NCBI RefSeq assembly: GCF_000243255.1
Contig: NZ_CM001436.1
Span: 1,886,957-1,950,956, forward strand
Origin: Methanoplanus limicola DSM 2279
Lineage (GTDB): Archaea; Halobacteriota; Methanomicrobia; Methanomicrobiales; Methanomicrobiaceae
Reading direction: 5' to 3'
Length of the DNA: 64,000 bases
Within the stretch, counting starts at the first letter, position 1; every line of letters begins with the position of its first letter. The position numbers and the translations under genes are program-made. The notes under the pieces were generated by a model, which saw nothing but the letters and a program-made list of their open reading frames with translations, was not told the origin of the DNA and did no database searches. Below, one piece after another: positions 45,254 to 54,395 of this stretch.

Positions 45254-45832
45254 TTATACCATATACCTCCGGCTGAGGAAATCAAAGCAGCTTTTTGCAC
45301 TTATCCGGGCAAGACGGAGCGGTTCAGGTATCCTTCCCTGAAGAGTCATACTGTTACATATCATAGTGGCATCTCTTATATCCACACCGGACGTCCGGAT
45401 GAAAACCCGGTAACCGGTCTTCAGATCAACAGGAGTTCTTCTGCCAAGCCTTTCATATTCAGCCATTCTCCTGCTGTCACCCGGAAAATGACGTGCAATA
45501 TCCTCAGCAAGTCCTTTGGAATCCTCGTAAGTCACCGCAATTACCGGCAGTCCGGTCTTATCGGCAAGGTCATCGGGGTTTATGATATTGAACCACGAGA
45601 CGACTGCTCCGGAGAGCATTATACAGTTAATATCACTTCTGTTCAGAGAGAAGAAGAGATCAGCTACAGACTCTGTTCCGTCATATCCCCCAACCGTTAT
45701 GCTGCCGTAACAGATCCCGTCCACAATGAGATCCCTCCTCATAACAATACCACAGGCAACAGATCTGCCCGCGCCCCTCACAGTGCTTTCAGCAACACCA
45801 AGAATTCTTATGCCGGATTTCGCAGTATTCAT
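45254..45832 (-). CDS. DUF99 (UPF0215) family protein
   Basis: A 192-residue protein beginning GIRILGVAESTVRGAGRSVACGIVMRRD-like sequence and including VDGICYGSITVGGYDGTESV and INCIMLSGAVVSWFNIINP, all typical of the archaeal DUF99 family, which is distantly related to endonuclease V. The function is not established. Divergent from aglJ with only 40 bp between start codons, so both promoters overlap there. Confidence 0.88.
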   Translation of the reverse strand: MNTAKSGIRILGVAESTVRGAGRSVACGIVMRRDLIVDGICYGSITVGGYDGTESVADLFFSLNRSDINCIMLSGAVVSWFNIINPDDLADKTGLPVIAVTYEDSKGLAEDIARHFPGDSRRMAEYERLGRRTPVDLKTGYRVFIRTSGVDIRDATMICNSMTLQGRIPEPLRLARISAKSCFDFLSRRYMV

Positions 45833-45872
45833 GAAAGGTCTTATAAAATGAGATTATTAAATAATTTACCTA

Positions 45873-46796
45873 ATGGAAATAAACAAGGATGAGGTCTGCA
45901 TCTTCATCCCCACTCTTAATGAAGGGCCGACAATAGGCGGGCTGATTGGAACCTTCAGAGAAAACGGGTTTAAACATATTCTTGTAATTGACGGCAGAAG
46001 CAGTGACAACACTGCTGAAATAGCTGAATATGCCGGAGCAAAAGTAATAATACAGGATTCAAAAGGGAAAGGCAATGCAATAATTGAAGCAATAGAATAT
46101 TTTGACAGGCCATATATACTGATGCTGGACGGGGACGGGACTTACCTTCCGGAAGAAGCGGAGAATATGTTAAAACCGCTGTTTGAAGGCTCTCAGCATG
46201 TCATAGGAAACAGGCTCAACAATTTTGAAAAGGGGGCGCTCAGTACTTTAAACCTCTACGGAAACCAGGTCATAAATTATCTCTTCAAAGTGGCGCACGG
46301 CACATATCTCTTTGACATCCTCTCCGGCTACAGGGCATTTGATATAGAATCAATAAGAAGAATGAAGCTGAAAGAGGCAGGTTTTGAGATCGAGACCGAG
46401 ATGGCGGTTGAGGCCGTAAGAAATGACCAGAAGATCTCAGTAGTTGAGATATCATATCTGAAGCGGCCGGGAACCGAGACAAAGCTTCACCCGTTCAAAG
46501 ACGGCGCAAAGATAATATCAACAATATTTAAGCTTGCAAGAGTGAGCAATCCTATCTTTTATTTCGGATTTATAGGGTTTATCATTGCAGTTCTTGGAGT
46601 ATTAATCGGCATATATGTCGTAATCGACTGGTTTGCAAGTATCACACATACAGAACTTGCAATTCTGACAGTACTTCTTATTGTTATGGGGTTTCAGATC
46701 TTCATGTTCGGAGTTATAGCCGATATGCTTGTATCATTCAACAGGGAGATGAGGGATGAGATTCAGAGGCTCCGGCCGCCAAATCCGCCCATGTAA
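45873..46796 (+). CDS. aglJ: S-layer N-glycosyltransferase AglJ-type (GT2, membrane-anchored)
   Basis: A 307-residue enzyme. The catalytic GT-A domain has FIPTLNEGPTIGGLI (residues ~11-25), VIDGRSSDNT, MLDGDGTYLPEE (DxD-like, ~88) and LFDILSGYRAFD (~150). Two hydrophobic helices at the C-terminus (FGFIGFIIAVLGVLIGIYVV, LTVLLIVMGFQIFMFGV) anchor it in the membrane. AglJ adds the first sugar to dolichol phosphate in archaeal N-glycosylation. The S-layer-like protein at 5.6-12 kb is a natural acceptor. It overlaps the convergent aldolase gene by 34 bp at the 3' end. Confidence 0.88.
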   Translation: MEINKDEVCIFIPTLNEGPTIGGLIGTFRENGFKHILVIDGRSSDNTAEIAEYAGAKVIIQDSKGKGNAIIEAIEYFDRPYILMLDGDGTYLPEEAENMLKPLFEGSQHVIGNRLNNFEKGALSTLNLYGNQVINYLFKVAHGTYLFDILSGYRAFDIESIRRMKLKEAGFEIETEMAVEAVRNDQKISVVEISYLKRPGTETKLHPFKDGAKIISTIFKLARVSNPIFYFGFIGFIIAVLGVLIGIYVVIDWFASITHTELAILTVLLIVMGFQIFMFGVIADMLVSFNREMRDEIQRLRPPNPPM

Positions 46797-47326
46797 TAGA
46801 TCACCCTGCATGCATGCTCAGCAATTGATGTCAGAAGATAGGCCTCTTTAAGAGTCCCGGCACAGGCAAATGTCCCGTGCCCCCTGGCAATCGCCACCGG
46901 AGATATGCTGACTGCAGAGGCTATATTCTCTGCAAGTTCTTCTGTGCCCGGTTCTCCGGTCCTGACCGGAATTTTCGGGCAGAGCATCTTTCCCTCACTG
47001 TCGTTAGGGATAATTTCGTCATAGTAAAAAGAGGCTGCAACCGACATGGCAGGATGGGCATGCACTATCGCAGATATTTCCGGCGATCTGCTGTATATCC
47101 GGTGATGAACACGCCATTCACTCGATGCCCCTGTATCCGGATTTCCTTTCATGTCCACAAATTTAAGGTCATCCTCCTCATCGAGGTATGAACCGGACGA
47201 TGTTATGAAAAAACCATCCCGGCCGTCATCTGAAACACCGCGTACACTTATATTACCAAAATTCCCGCCGACAAGGCCTTCTGAAAAAAGCCTCACCCCT
47301 GTCTCTTTAAATTCAGTATTGCGCAA
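46763..47326 (-). CDS. Class II aldolase/adducin-family protein (L-fuculose phosphate aldolase-like)
   Basis: A 187-residue protein. GGNFGNISVR (residues ~20-29) forms the phosphate loop, AIVHAHPAMSVA (~80) gives two zinc His, and the later GHGTFACAGTLKEAYLLTSIAEHACR gives the third His and the closing helix. This fits short class II aldolases such as FucA-like enzymes, which in methanogens may serve 5-deoxyribose or ribulose-phosphate reactions. Its start region overlaps the end of the endonuclease III-like gene upstream by 34 bp on the same strand, suggesting co-transcription. Confidence 0.83.
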   Translation of the reverse strand: MRNTEFKETGVRLFSEGLVGGNFGNISVRGVSDDGRDGFFITSSGSYLDEEDDLKFVDMKGNPDTGASSEWRVHHRIYSRSPEISAIVHAHPAMSVAASFYYDEIIPNDSEGKMLCPKIPVRTGEPGTEELAENIASAVSISPVAIARGHGTFACAGTLKEAYLLTSIAEHACRVIYYMGGFGGRSL

Positions 47327-47937
47327 TTTTCACACTTCCTCTCGTTACAGTATTTTTTTCCGTACTCTACAAACCACCCGTGAAATTTCTTATAAAAAGA
47401 ATTATCCTGCGGGATTACCCTTTCAACCGCCTCTTTGAGGTCATCTTTTTTGAGCGGAATTCCGGCGCACTGGCAGATCTTCTCAGTATAGGAGTCAATC
47501 ACAAAACTGTTCCTTGCAAGGGCATAACAGAGAATGCTGTCTGCCGTCTCTTTGCCTACCCCTTTTACCGAGAGAAGGTCTCTTCTTATCGCTTCAGTAT
47601 CCTCTCTCTCCCAGTACTCCGGAAGGGACGACTTCTCACAGAAAAATCCGGCAAATGCCTTCAGGCGCTCCGTCTTCATCCTGTAAAATCCTGTGCACCG
47701 TATGCACTCCTGTATAGTCCCGTCCGGAGCTTTGGCTATATCCTCAAAGGTGTATATTCCGGATGATTTCAGATTATTTAAGGCCTTTAATACATTCTGC
47801 CATTTTGTCTGAGGCGTCAGGACTGACCCGGCCATGATCTCCTGAGGGAGGGCAGGCCACCAGTCAATATCACCGAACTCCTCATCAAAAATAGATATTA
47901 TTCCCAGGATCTGTGAATTATAATATTCATCCGGCAT
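47293..47937 (-). CDS. Endonuclease III-related HhH-GPD DNA glycosylase (COG2231 type)
   Basis: A 214-residue protein. GSVLTPQTKWQNVLKALNNL (residues ~34-53) and the helix-hairpin-helix LLSVKGVGKETADSILCYAL (~117-136) with the catalytic Lys, followed by FVIDSYTEKI with the catalytic Asp (~143), match endonuclease III relatives. The end KYCNERKCENCAILN has three close cysteines, C-x4-C-x2-C, one fewer than the classical C-x6-C-x2-C-x5-C cluster, so any Fe-S cluster is bound differently or lost. Base-excision repair of oxidised or mismatched bases is likely. Confidence 0.83.
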   Translation of the reverse strand: MPDEYYNSQILGIISIFDEEFGDIDWWPALPQEIMAGSVLTPQTKWQNVLKALNNLKSSGIYTFEDIAKAPDGTIQECIRCTGFYRMKTERLKAFAGFFCEKSSLPEYWEREDTEAIRRDLLSVKGVGKETADSILCYALARNSFVIDSYTEKICQCAGIPLKKDDLKEAVERVIPQDNSFYKKFHGWFVEYGKKYCNERKCENCAILNLKRQG

Positions 47938-47955
47938 AAAATAAAAATAATTAAT

Positions 47956-48225
47956 TCAGATCAGTTTCTCAAGAAAGGCCCTGAGGGTTTCAAGAGGGGT
48001 TACGCCTTCAAGGCGGTGCTCAACCTTGCCGTCTTTCTCTATTACAAGAGTAGGAACCACCTGTATGCCGTACTTCACTGCAAGTTCCATATTCTGGTCA
48101 ACATCAATCTTCTTAATCTCTACAGAATCACCCATGAGATTTTTTAATTCATTCAGAATAGGAGTCTGCATCTTACACGGACCACACCATTCAGCAAAAA
48201 AATCCATTAAAATTGGTTTTGACAT
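47956..48225 (-). CDS. Thioredoxin
   Basis: An 89-residue thioredoxin with active site AEWCGPCKM (Cys at ~14 and ~17), the cis-Pro loop VVPTLVIEK (~58) and the closing GVTPLETLRAFLEKLI helix. Length is short but complete, as in methanogen thioredoxins. It reduces protein disulphides. The next gene on this strand upstream is secD, 69 bp away. Confidence 0.93.
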   Translation of the reverse strand: MSKPILMDFFAEWCGPCKMQTPILNELKNLMGDSVEIKKIDVDQNMELAVKYGIQVVPTLVIEKDGKVEHRLEGVTPLETLRAFLEKLI

Positions 48226-48294
48226 TATTCAATTACCTCTTTTTAAGAAGAGAGTTAAAAAAGGATATAAATTTTTTTATTTGTCAGATTCAGG

Positions 48295-49770
48295 TTATGA
48301 CGGCTTTTTTGACAAAACTGCCATAATTATCTTTCCATACGCCGGTCTTGTGACTAATACGCCAATTACAACGCCAAGTATTGTAACGATTGCAAAACCC
48401 TTGAGTGAGGATAAATCCATCACAATCAGCGGAAGCATTGCAAAAATTACCGTAGCCGCGGCAACAAGTATTATTCCAAGTGCCCTCTTTAAGCGCTTCA
48501 GATAGACATTGGGAGATGGTACACGACCCTCATGCAGCACCTCGTCAGTGATGACGATGAGCTGATCAATACCCGTACCCAAAACTGCAATGATACCGGC
48601 AATAGCTGCAAGATCAAGCTGCTGGATATATCGTGCAATTCCGAGCAGAATTATTATCTCCACAACATTTGTCATTACCATCGGAAGGACAATTGAAGGT
48701 TCATGATAGCGGAAATATACAGTGACTCCGACTGCTATAAGTGCCAGAATTCCTGCAATAATACAGACCATCTTGAAGTAGTCACCAAGCGCAGCAGGGA
48801 CTGATCCTGAACCGGCAATGCTGACATCAACCGGAAGTGCACCGGCACGCAGGTGAATCTCAAGTTTCTGAGCTTCTTCAAGACTTTCCTCACCGCTTCC
48901 GGTAGAAGCACTGAGATCACGGACTGTCCCTTTCATGAGCTTGGAAGCCAGATCTGTTGACAGAGGAGCATGATAGACCTCTTCTCCGTCAAGGTACATC
49001 AGAAGTTCATGAGCTTCAGGATTGCTCACAGCACCGTATTTTATTGCCGATGCACGGAATGCAGCCGCACCTTCGTCATCAAGTGTGAATGCAACACCCC
49101 AGCTGCCGCTCCCCGGAGGTGACTGCTGAGGCCTTGAGACGCTTGTGACACTGTTTCCAAAGAGAACATGGTCAGTCTCCTCACCATCGGTCTGAATTCT
49201 TATCTCAAATTTACCCTGGGAACTGACAATGTCCTGTGCGGTCTTAATGTCGGTGCCCGCCAGTTCAATTCTCATGTAGTGGACTATGCCGTTCATTCCT
49301 GCGATGGTGTTGATCTTTGCGTCCTTTGTACCTAGACTGTTTACCTTATCCTCAAGAATTCTCTTGACATCGTCCGCTGTCTCAGGAGAGACGCCCTGAT
49401 CGTAGGATATTATCTGAGCGCCGAGTTCGTCAAAGATTTTGCGGAGTTCAGCCTCAGAGATCTGTTTCCGGATTTCAATCTGGTCCGCACTGAACGGGAT
49501 CACCTCAGCATCGATCTTCTTTGATAATTCACCGGCAAACTCACCGGCAGTCATATCGGATGAGAACCGCACTACCTCAGAATCAAAGGAGAGCTGTATC
49601 CACGAACCGCCTTCGAGATCAAGTCCGAGCTGAAGGTTGCCCTCAAGTCCGTTGTCGAAATTCGGCGGCAGGATGTATATGCTTGCAATTGAAAAGATGA
49701 CAAGCAGAACCATGGCAATAACACGCCAGTCTGAAAATATTTTCTTTAAAGTACTGTCTTCATCACTCAT
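48295..49770 (-). CDS. secD: Protein-export membrane protein SecD
   Basis: A 491-residue protein with one N-terminal helix (VIAMVLLVIFSIASIYI), a large extracellular domain containing LQLGLDLEGGSWIQL (the conserved GLDLxGG) and LRAGALPVDV, then five helices in the C-terminal half. SecDF pulls translocated proteins outward using the ion gradient. The ATG at 49770 follows GGTGG and overlaps the secF stop by four bases (ATGA); a start at 49797 would lie inside secF. Gene order secF-secD is usual in archaea. Confidence 0.93.
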   Translation of the reverse strand: MSDEDSTLKKIFSDWRVIAMVLLVIFSIASIYILPPNFDNGLEGNLQLGLDLEGGSWIQLSFDSEVVRFSSDMTAGEFAGELSKKIDAEVIPFSADQIEIRKQISEAELRKIFDELGAQIISYDQGVSPETADDVKRILEDKVNSLGTKDAKINTIAGMNGIVHYMRIELAGTDIKTAQDIVSSQGKFEIRIQTDGEETDHVLFGNSVTSVSRPQQSPPGSGSWGVAFTLDDEGAAAFRASAIKYGAVSNPEAHELLMYLDGEEVYHAPLSTDLASKLMKGTVRDLSASTGSGEESLEEAQKLEIHLRAGALPVDVSIAGSGSVPAALGDYFKMVCIIAGILALIAVGVTVYFRYHEPSIVLPMVMTNVVEIIILLGIARYIQQLDLAAIAGIIAVLGTGIDQLIVITDEVLHEGRVPSPNVYLKRLKRALGIILVAAATVIFAMLPLIVMDLSSLKGFAIVTILGVVIGVLVTRPAYGKIIMAVLSKKPS

Positions 49771-50621
49771 TTCCTTCCACCTCTGGTCATGTACCATTTA
49801 AGAAGCCCTGCATTGAGCATCCAGGTGTTCATAACATCAACGGCAAGTCCGATGAGAAGCACTGCTGATATATCCCTGATTATAACAACATTCCCTATAG
49901 CCGAAACGATAAACATCGCAAAAACGGCAGTGAATGTTGTACTGGTCATGATAATTCCGGTTCTGAACGCACCGGACATCTTCTCCTCAAGTTTGCCTTT
50001 GCGCTTCAGGAGGCGCGTTGTAAGAAGAACGTCACTGTCAACCGAATAACCGATGAGCATCAGAAGTGCTGCGGTTGTCCCAAGTGAGAGAGTTATCCCG
50101 ACAACATCCATAATTGCAGCAGTAATTATAATATCTGAGAGCGCGGAAATCACAACGGCCACTGAAGGGACAAAATTTCTGAATGCCGCAAATATGACAA
50201 TTGCCATCAGAATAAAGGAGATGATAACTGCCCACAGCGCCTGCTCCTGCAATGTTTTTCCGAATGTTTCACCGATCTGATCGATCTTTGCCTCAGGGTA
50301 TTTTGAGATGACATGATCAGTCAAATCCCTGAACTCATCATCCCCCATATTCTGAAAGACGATGTAATAACCATTGTTTATGCTTTCCCCGACACTCTGG
50401 AGCGGATAACCTGAGAAATAACTCTCAATATCCTCCTTTGAGTCATCAGAGAAGACGGTCACTGAAATACCTCCTGCAAAATCAATACCCGGTTCTATCG
50501 GCATTCCGGTAGTAAAAAAATTGAATGCCAGAAAAAGAACAGATATAATAAACAGACCCGCAGGGAGTGCAACCATCTGCTTTGGTTCATACCTGTTAAT
50601 ATCGTAGGTAAACTTACCCAT
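49767..50621 (-). CDS. secF: Protein-export membrane protein SecF
   Basis: A 284-residue membrane protein with six helices. GIDFAGGISVTVF (residues ~43, conserved GxDFxGG) follows the first helix; the C-terminal half has the conserved LMLIGYSVDSDVLLTTRLL, near the paired helices that contact SecD. Coupled to secD by an ATGA overlap. It supports export of surface proteins such as the S-layer. Confidence 0.93.
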   Translation of the reverse strand: MGKFTYDINRYEPKQMVALPAGLFIISVLFLAFNFFTTGMPIEPGIDFAGGISVTVFSDDSKEDIESYFSGYPLQSVGESINNGYYIVFQNMGDDEFRDLTDHVISKYPEAKIDQIGETFGKTLQEQALWAVIISFILMAIVIFAAFRNFVPSVAVVISALSDIIITAAIMDVVGITLSLGTTAALLMLIGYSVDSDVLLTTRLLKRKGKLEEKMSGAFRTGIIMTSTTFTAVFAMFIVSAIGNVVIIRDISAVLLIGLAVDVMNTWMLNAGLLKWYMTRGGRK

Positions 50622-50835
50622 GAATATTTTTTGTCTTTTAAATGAATAAACATTGGTATTTATAAGAGATAATTAAATAATCCCGGATTCCCTGATATTT
50701 GAGAGAAATAATAAATTACTGGTATAATAATAAATTTTCAGGTGTTATTTTTTTTGCAACAGGCGGGCAGCAAATATTAAAGATCGTTATAAATTTAAGA
50801 AAAGTATAAATACAATTCAGCCAAATAAACCATTT

Positions 50836-51153
50836 ATGAGGTCAGCGGCTGATCTAAAAAAGGAGATTGAAAAACGTCTCAAAAATTATCTTTCCAGGGA
50901 TAAAGACGGCATACGTCGTGAGCTGCTGAATATCTTCGTTAAGGTCAAATCAGTGACTGTCGAGGATACACATAATAAGCTTAAAGAGAGATTTGCGATA
51001 TCTTATCAGTCTGTTGCATCAATGATTGGAATTATCGCCTCTAAGATGGGGATCCTCCATATAATTAAAGCAAGAGACAATGATCAGACGCAGTATGTTC
51101 TGAAAGATCAGTATGCCGATCTGGTGGCGCGTGTAGTTGGCGCGGGCACCTGA
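50836..51153 (+). CDS. DUF2551 family protein
   Basis: A 105-residue protein made mostly of helices with a winged-helix-like pattern (DGIRRELLNIFVKVKSVTVEDTHNKL; ISYQSVASMIGIIASKMGIL) and an ending QTQYVLKDQYADLVARVV. This matches the small DUF2551 family of methanogens, probably DNA-binding. AT-rich sequence (AAAAGTATAAATAC) about 25 bases upstream is a good TATA box, giving a short leader. Confidence 0.8.
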   Translation: MRSAADLKKEIEKRLKNYLSRDKDGIRRELLNIFVKVKSVTVEDTHNKLKERFAISYQSVASMIGIIASKMGILHIIKARDNDQTQYVLKDQYADLVARVVGAGT

Positions 51154-51191
51154 ACTATTACAAAACTTTTTTAAACCCGGTTTCAAATAAT

Positions 51192-51464
51192 ATGGAAATG
51201 GTTTTTGAAACAGCAGATTTATCTAAAAATTATATTTCCGTTTCTGATGAAGTTAAAAGATATATTATGGACCGCAGGTGCGATTTCAGGGTATGTACAT
51301 CATGCGGCGGACCGATTATATTATCAACAATGGTAAAACCCGCCAAATCATCCGACCTTGAGATTCCGGTGGGCGACTATACTCTGTATATATCAGTATA
51401 TCAGGCAAGGTATATTGACAGGATAGATATGAATATGGTCCCGAAATACTCTGATTATTTTTAG
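51192..51464 (+). CDS. Conserved small protein with Cys cluster, unknown function
   Basis: A 90-residue protein with DRRCDFRVCTSCGGPIIL (three Cys as C-x4-C-x2-C, residues ~30-38), which could bind zinc or a metal with a further ligand, followed by a small beta domain ending YISVYQARYIDRIDM. I do not recognise a named family. It precedes archease by 29 bp and may be in the same operon. Confidence 0.65.
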   Translation: MEMVFETADLSKNYISVSDEVKRYIMDRRCDFRVCTSCGGPIILSTMVKPAKSSDLEIPVGDYTLYISVYQARYIDRIDMNMVPKYSDYF

Positions 51465-51493
51465 AGTCCTTTCCAAAGATTAACTGATATAAA

Positions 51494-51913
51494 ATGCCTT
51501 TTGAAGAGATAGACCACACCGCAGATTATATGTTCAGGTGCTCCGGCACAACATATGACGAATTATTCACATCTGCTGCCAAAGCAATGTTCACCCTGAT
51601 GTTTGATTCACGGAAATATGCCGGCATTTCAAGGGAGATATCTCTTGAAGCAGCATCTCCCGAATCACTTCTCGCAGATTTTTTATCTGAAATTCTCTTC
51701 ATAGCCGAAGTTGACGGGATTGTCTTTTCTGATGCTTCAATCTCGGTTGAAAAGTCTGACAGCGGCTATATAATCTCTGCACAGATAAAAGGTGAGAGTT
51801 TTAACAGTGATATTCATGCCGGAGGCACGGAGATAAAAGGGATATCAAGATCAGAGATGGATATTATTAATAAAGAAGGGACTTATTACACAGACATAAT
51901 TTTTGATGTCTGA
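51494..51913 (+). CDS. Archease
   Basis: A 139-residue protein with the archease pattern: EEIDHTADYMFRCSGTTYDELF near the N-terminus (conserved HTADxxF-like motif and metal Asp), LLADFLSEILFIAEVDG in the middle and the end GTYYTDIIFDV. Archease activates the RNA ligase RtcB by promoting its guanylylation. Its TGA overlaps the rtcB ATG (TGATG), the usual arrangement. Confidence 0.93.
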   Translation: MPFEEIDHTADYMFRCSGTTYDELFTSAAKAMFTLMFDSRKYAGISREISLEAASPESLLADFLSEILFIAEVDGIVFSDASISVEKSDSGYIISAQIKGESFNSDIHAGGTEIKGISRSEMDIINKEGTYYTDIIFDV

Positions 51914-53361
51914 TGAGAGAGATAGAAATGCTTGACGGAATAAGAAGAATAAACGAATTTGAATGGGAAATTGAGAGAGGTTTTGTCCCGGAGATGAGAG
52001 TTCCCGGTAAATTCTATCTCTCTGATACCCTTTCAGAGAGTCTTGAAGAGGGTGCAGTCAGACAGCTTGCAAATGTCGCTACAATGCCTGGAATTGTTAA
52101 ATATTCACTTGCAATGCCGGATGTCCACTGGGGATACGGATTTCCCATAGGCGGAGTTGCGGCATTTAATATGGAGGAGGGAGTGATATCTCCGGGCGGT
52201 GTCGGTTTTGATATTAACTGTGGTGTCAGGCTTTTAGCCCTTCCGGTAAAAAAGGCTGAGTTTTCCGGAATTAAGGGCATTATAAATCAGCTCTTTGATA
52301 CGGTACCGACAGGAGTCGGAAATAAAAGCGCTCTTCGGCTTTCTGAAAAAGAGCTTGAAGATGTCATGCTGGAGGGTGCGGGATGGGCTGTAAACAACGG
52401 TTACGGTACTAAAGACGATATTATACGATGCGAAGACGGAGGATGCCTGGGCGGTGCCGATACTGAATATGTGAGCCGGAAAGCAAGGCAGAGAGGAATG
52501 CCGCAGTGCGGCACGCTTGGTTCAGGCAATCATTTTCTGGAGATACAGTCGGTGGATGAGATCTTTGATGATGAAGCAGCAGAGAAGTTCGGTCTTGTTA
52601 TGGATCAGATCTGTATAATGATCCACTGCGGTTCAAGAGGACTTGGACACCAGGTCTGCACTGACCATCTGAAAGACCTTGAGGCAGCATCAAAAAAATA
52701 TAAGATTAAGCTCCCTGACAGTCAGCTCGCCTGTGCACCTCTGAAGAGTCCTGAAGGGAAGGCATATCTCTCTGCAATGGCAGCCTCTGCAAACTATGCC
52801 TGGGCCAACAGGCAGATAATAACCCACCTTGTAAGGGAGATCATCTGCAAATCACCTGATATTGAATATGATGAGATAAAGCTCGTCTATGATGTGACGC
52901 ACAATGTCGCAAAATTCGAGGAGCATATTGTGGACGGGGAGAAGCAGACACTCTGTGTGCACAGGAAAGGTGCTACAAGGGCTTTTGGCCCGGGATCTCC
53001 CGGACTCCCCCCTGAGCTTGAGAGTACAGGTCAGCCGGTTCTTATTCCGGGCAGCATGGGCACTCCGTCATATGTCCTTAAAGGGACAGAGAAAGCGATG
53101 GAATGCACATTCGGAAGTACCTGCCATGGTTCGGGTCGCATTATGTCAAGATCACAGGCAAAAAAGAGCAGTGAGGGAGCAGAAATAAAAGAGGAGCTTG
53201 CCGGAAAGGGTGTATATGTCAGGGCCACAAGTAACAAAGTTATTGCAGAGGAATCTCCAAAAGCCTATAAATCAAGCAGTGAAGTGGTAAGAATTGTGCA
53301 CAATGCCGGGCTGTCACTGAAGGTTGCAAAACTTACACCTATGGGAGTTATCAAGGGATGA
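51913..53361 (+). CDS. rtcB: tRNA-splicing RNA ligase RtcB
   Basis: A 482-residue ligase joining 2',3'-cyclic phosphate and 5'-OH ends of tRNA halves with GTP and Mn2+. Metal ligands in GGVGFDINCGVRLL (residues ~95-108), GSGNHFLE, IHCGSRGLGH and DVTHNVAKFEEH; the guanylylated His is in TCHGSGRIMSR (residue ~405). No intein is present. The stop overlaps the next gene by four bases (ATGA). Confidence 0.95.
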   Translation: MREIEMLDGIRRINEFEWEIERGFVPEMRVPGKFYLSDTLSESLEEGAVRQLANVATMPGIVKYSLAMPDVHWGYGFPIGGVAAFNMEEGVISPGGVGFDINCGVRLLALPVKKAEFSGIKGIINQLFDTVPTGVGNKSALRLSEKELEDVMLEGAGWAVNNGYGTKDDIIRCEDGGCLGGADTEYVSRKARQRGMPQCGTLGSGNHFLEIQSVDEIFDDEAAEKFGLVMDQICIMIHCGSRGLGHQVCTDHLKDLEAASKKYKIKLPDSQLACAPLKSPEGKAYLSAMAASANYAWANRQIITHLVREIICKSPDIEYDEIKLVYDVTHNVAKFEEHIVDGEKQTLCVHRKGATRAFGPGSPGLPPELESTGQPVLIPGSMGTPSYVLKGTEKAMECTFGSTCHGSGRIMSRSQAKKSSEGAEIKEELAGKGVYVRATSNKVIAEESPKAYKSSSEVVRIVHNAGLSLKVAKLTPMGVIKG

Positions 53362-53936
53362 AATCCAAAGCCGGAATAGCATGGGACTGTGAAGGATATA
53401 TACACAGATATCTTGGAGAATGCGGGATTAACTGTGAAGCAGTAACGCCGCAGCTTATGGCGGCACCGTTTTTCAGGGGAAATTTTGTCGCAGTAATTGT
53501 CCCTACAGGGTTTGGAAATCCGGTCTATTCCGGACTTTTGCCTGCCCTTAGGGCATCTTCAGAAAGAATAAAAAAATTTGTGAAGAGAGGCGGCAATATT
53601 CTCGTCTTCGGAGCTATGACTGATAAGCCGGGAGCATATAACTGGCTTCCTTTTGAGCTTGAATATAATTATGAGTATTTCTCATCCGGAATTCAGGTCA
53701 GAAAGGACAATCAGTTCTCTTCGGTAATGGATGACTTCGATATTACCAATCTTGAGATGGACGGCTATTTCTCAGGTTATGCCGGCTTTCCGGTCGCAGA
53801 GACAACGGATAAAAAAGCGGTACTGATTGCTGAAGAATATGGTGAAGGTCATTATCTCGTGACATCAATACACGAATTCCCATCCAGGGAATTTCTGAAA
53901 AAATTCTGCTCCGCAGAGGCGGAAATTTTATTTTAA
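53358..53936 (+). CDS. Conserved protein, possible class I GATase-like/BPL_N-like fold
   Basis: A 192-residue soluble protein coupled to rtcB by an ATGA overlap. GIAWDCEGYIHRYLGECGI, AVIVPTGFGNPVYSGLLPAL, FVKRGGNILVFGAM and AEEYGEGHYLVTSIHEFPS together look like the alternating strands and loops of class I glutamine amidotransferase-like or biotin-ligase N-terminal (BPL_N) domains; no nucleophile Cys at the elbow is evident. The assignment is tentative. Its place, between rtcB and the birA biotin cluster, does not decide its role. Confidence 0.6.
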   Translation: MKSKAGIAWDCEGYIHRYLGECGINCEAVTPQLMAAPFFRGNFVAVIVPTGFGNPVYSGLLPALRASSERIKKFVKRGGNILVFGAMTDKPGAYNWLPFELEYNYEYFSSGIQVRKDNQFSSVMDDFDITNLEMDGYFSGYAGFPVAETTDKKAVLIAEEYGEGHYLVTSIHEFPSREFLKKFCSAEAEILF

Positions 53937-53970
53937 ATAAGGCTTATTTTAGTTAGTGGAGGATTAAACA

Positions 53971-54390
53971 TTGAACAAAAACAGAATTAGTGAAGATTCT
54001 GATTCAGCTGATATTCTGCCGGTTGCGATGGCTGTACACAGGATAACAGGGCTGCCTGCAACCGCAAGATCCCGAAATAAGAGAGGAGTCAGAATAGAAG
54101 AGGGGAATGTAATTGATGACGACTATTCAGGCCCTGTGCTCGAAGAGGCTATGAAAGCAAACAGCCTGCTGAAGACCACCCCTTTAACCGGCCAGTACAA
54201 AGGTGTGCCTGTAATCGTTGCTCCGGTCAGGAACGGAAGCAATGAAGCTGTCGCGGCAATAGGTGTGGTTGATATCACAGGAATCTTTGACCTTGCAACC
54301 CTGATGGAGCACCAGTCAGTGATCTTAAAGCAGGTCTGCGGAATGGACCCCTGCCCCCTTCCTGATGAACAGACCGCAGCGAAAAGGTAA
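53971..54390 (+). CDS. DUF2111 family protein
   Basis: A 139-residue protein from TTG 53971 with GGAGG about 11 bases upstream. ILPVAMAVHRITGLPATARSRNKRGVRIEEG and GVPVIVAPVRNGSNEAVAAIGVVD match the DUF2111 family restricted to methanogens and relatives. It looks like a small PAS/GAF-like or roadblock-like sensor fold. Five bases separate it from birA, so it is probably co-transcribed. Confidence 0.82.
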   Translation: MNKNRISEDSDSADILPVAMAVHRITGLPATARSRNKRGVRIEEGNVIDDDYSGPVLEEAMKANSLLKTTPLTGQYKGVPVIVAPVRNGSNEAVAAIGVVDITGIFDLATLMEHQSVILKQVCGMDPCPLPDEQTAAKR

Positions 54391-54395
54391 TTTTA

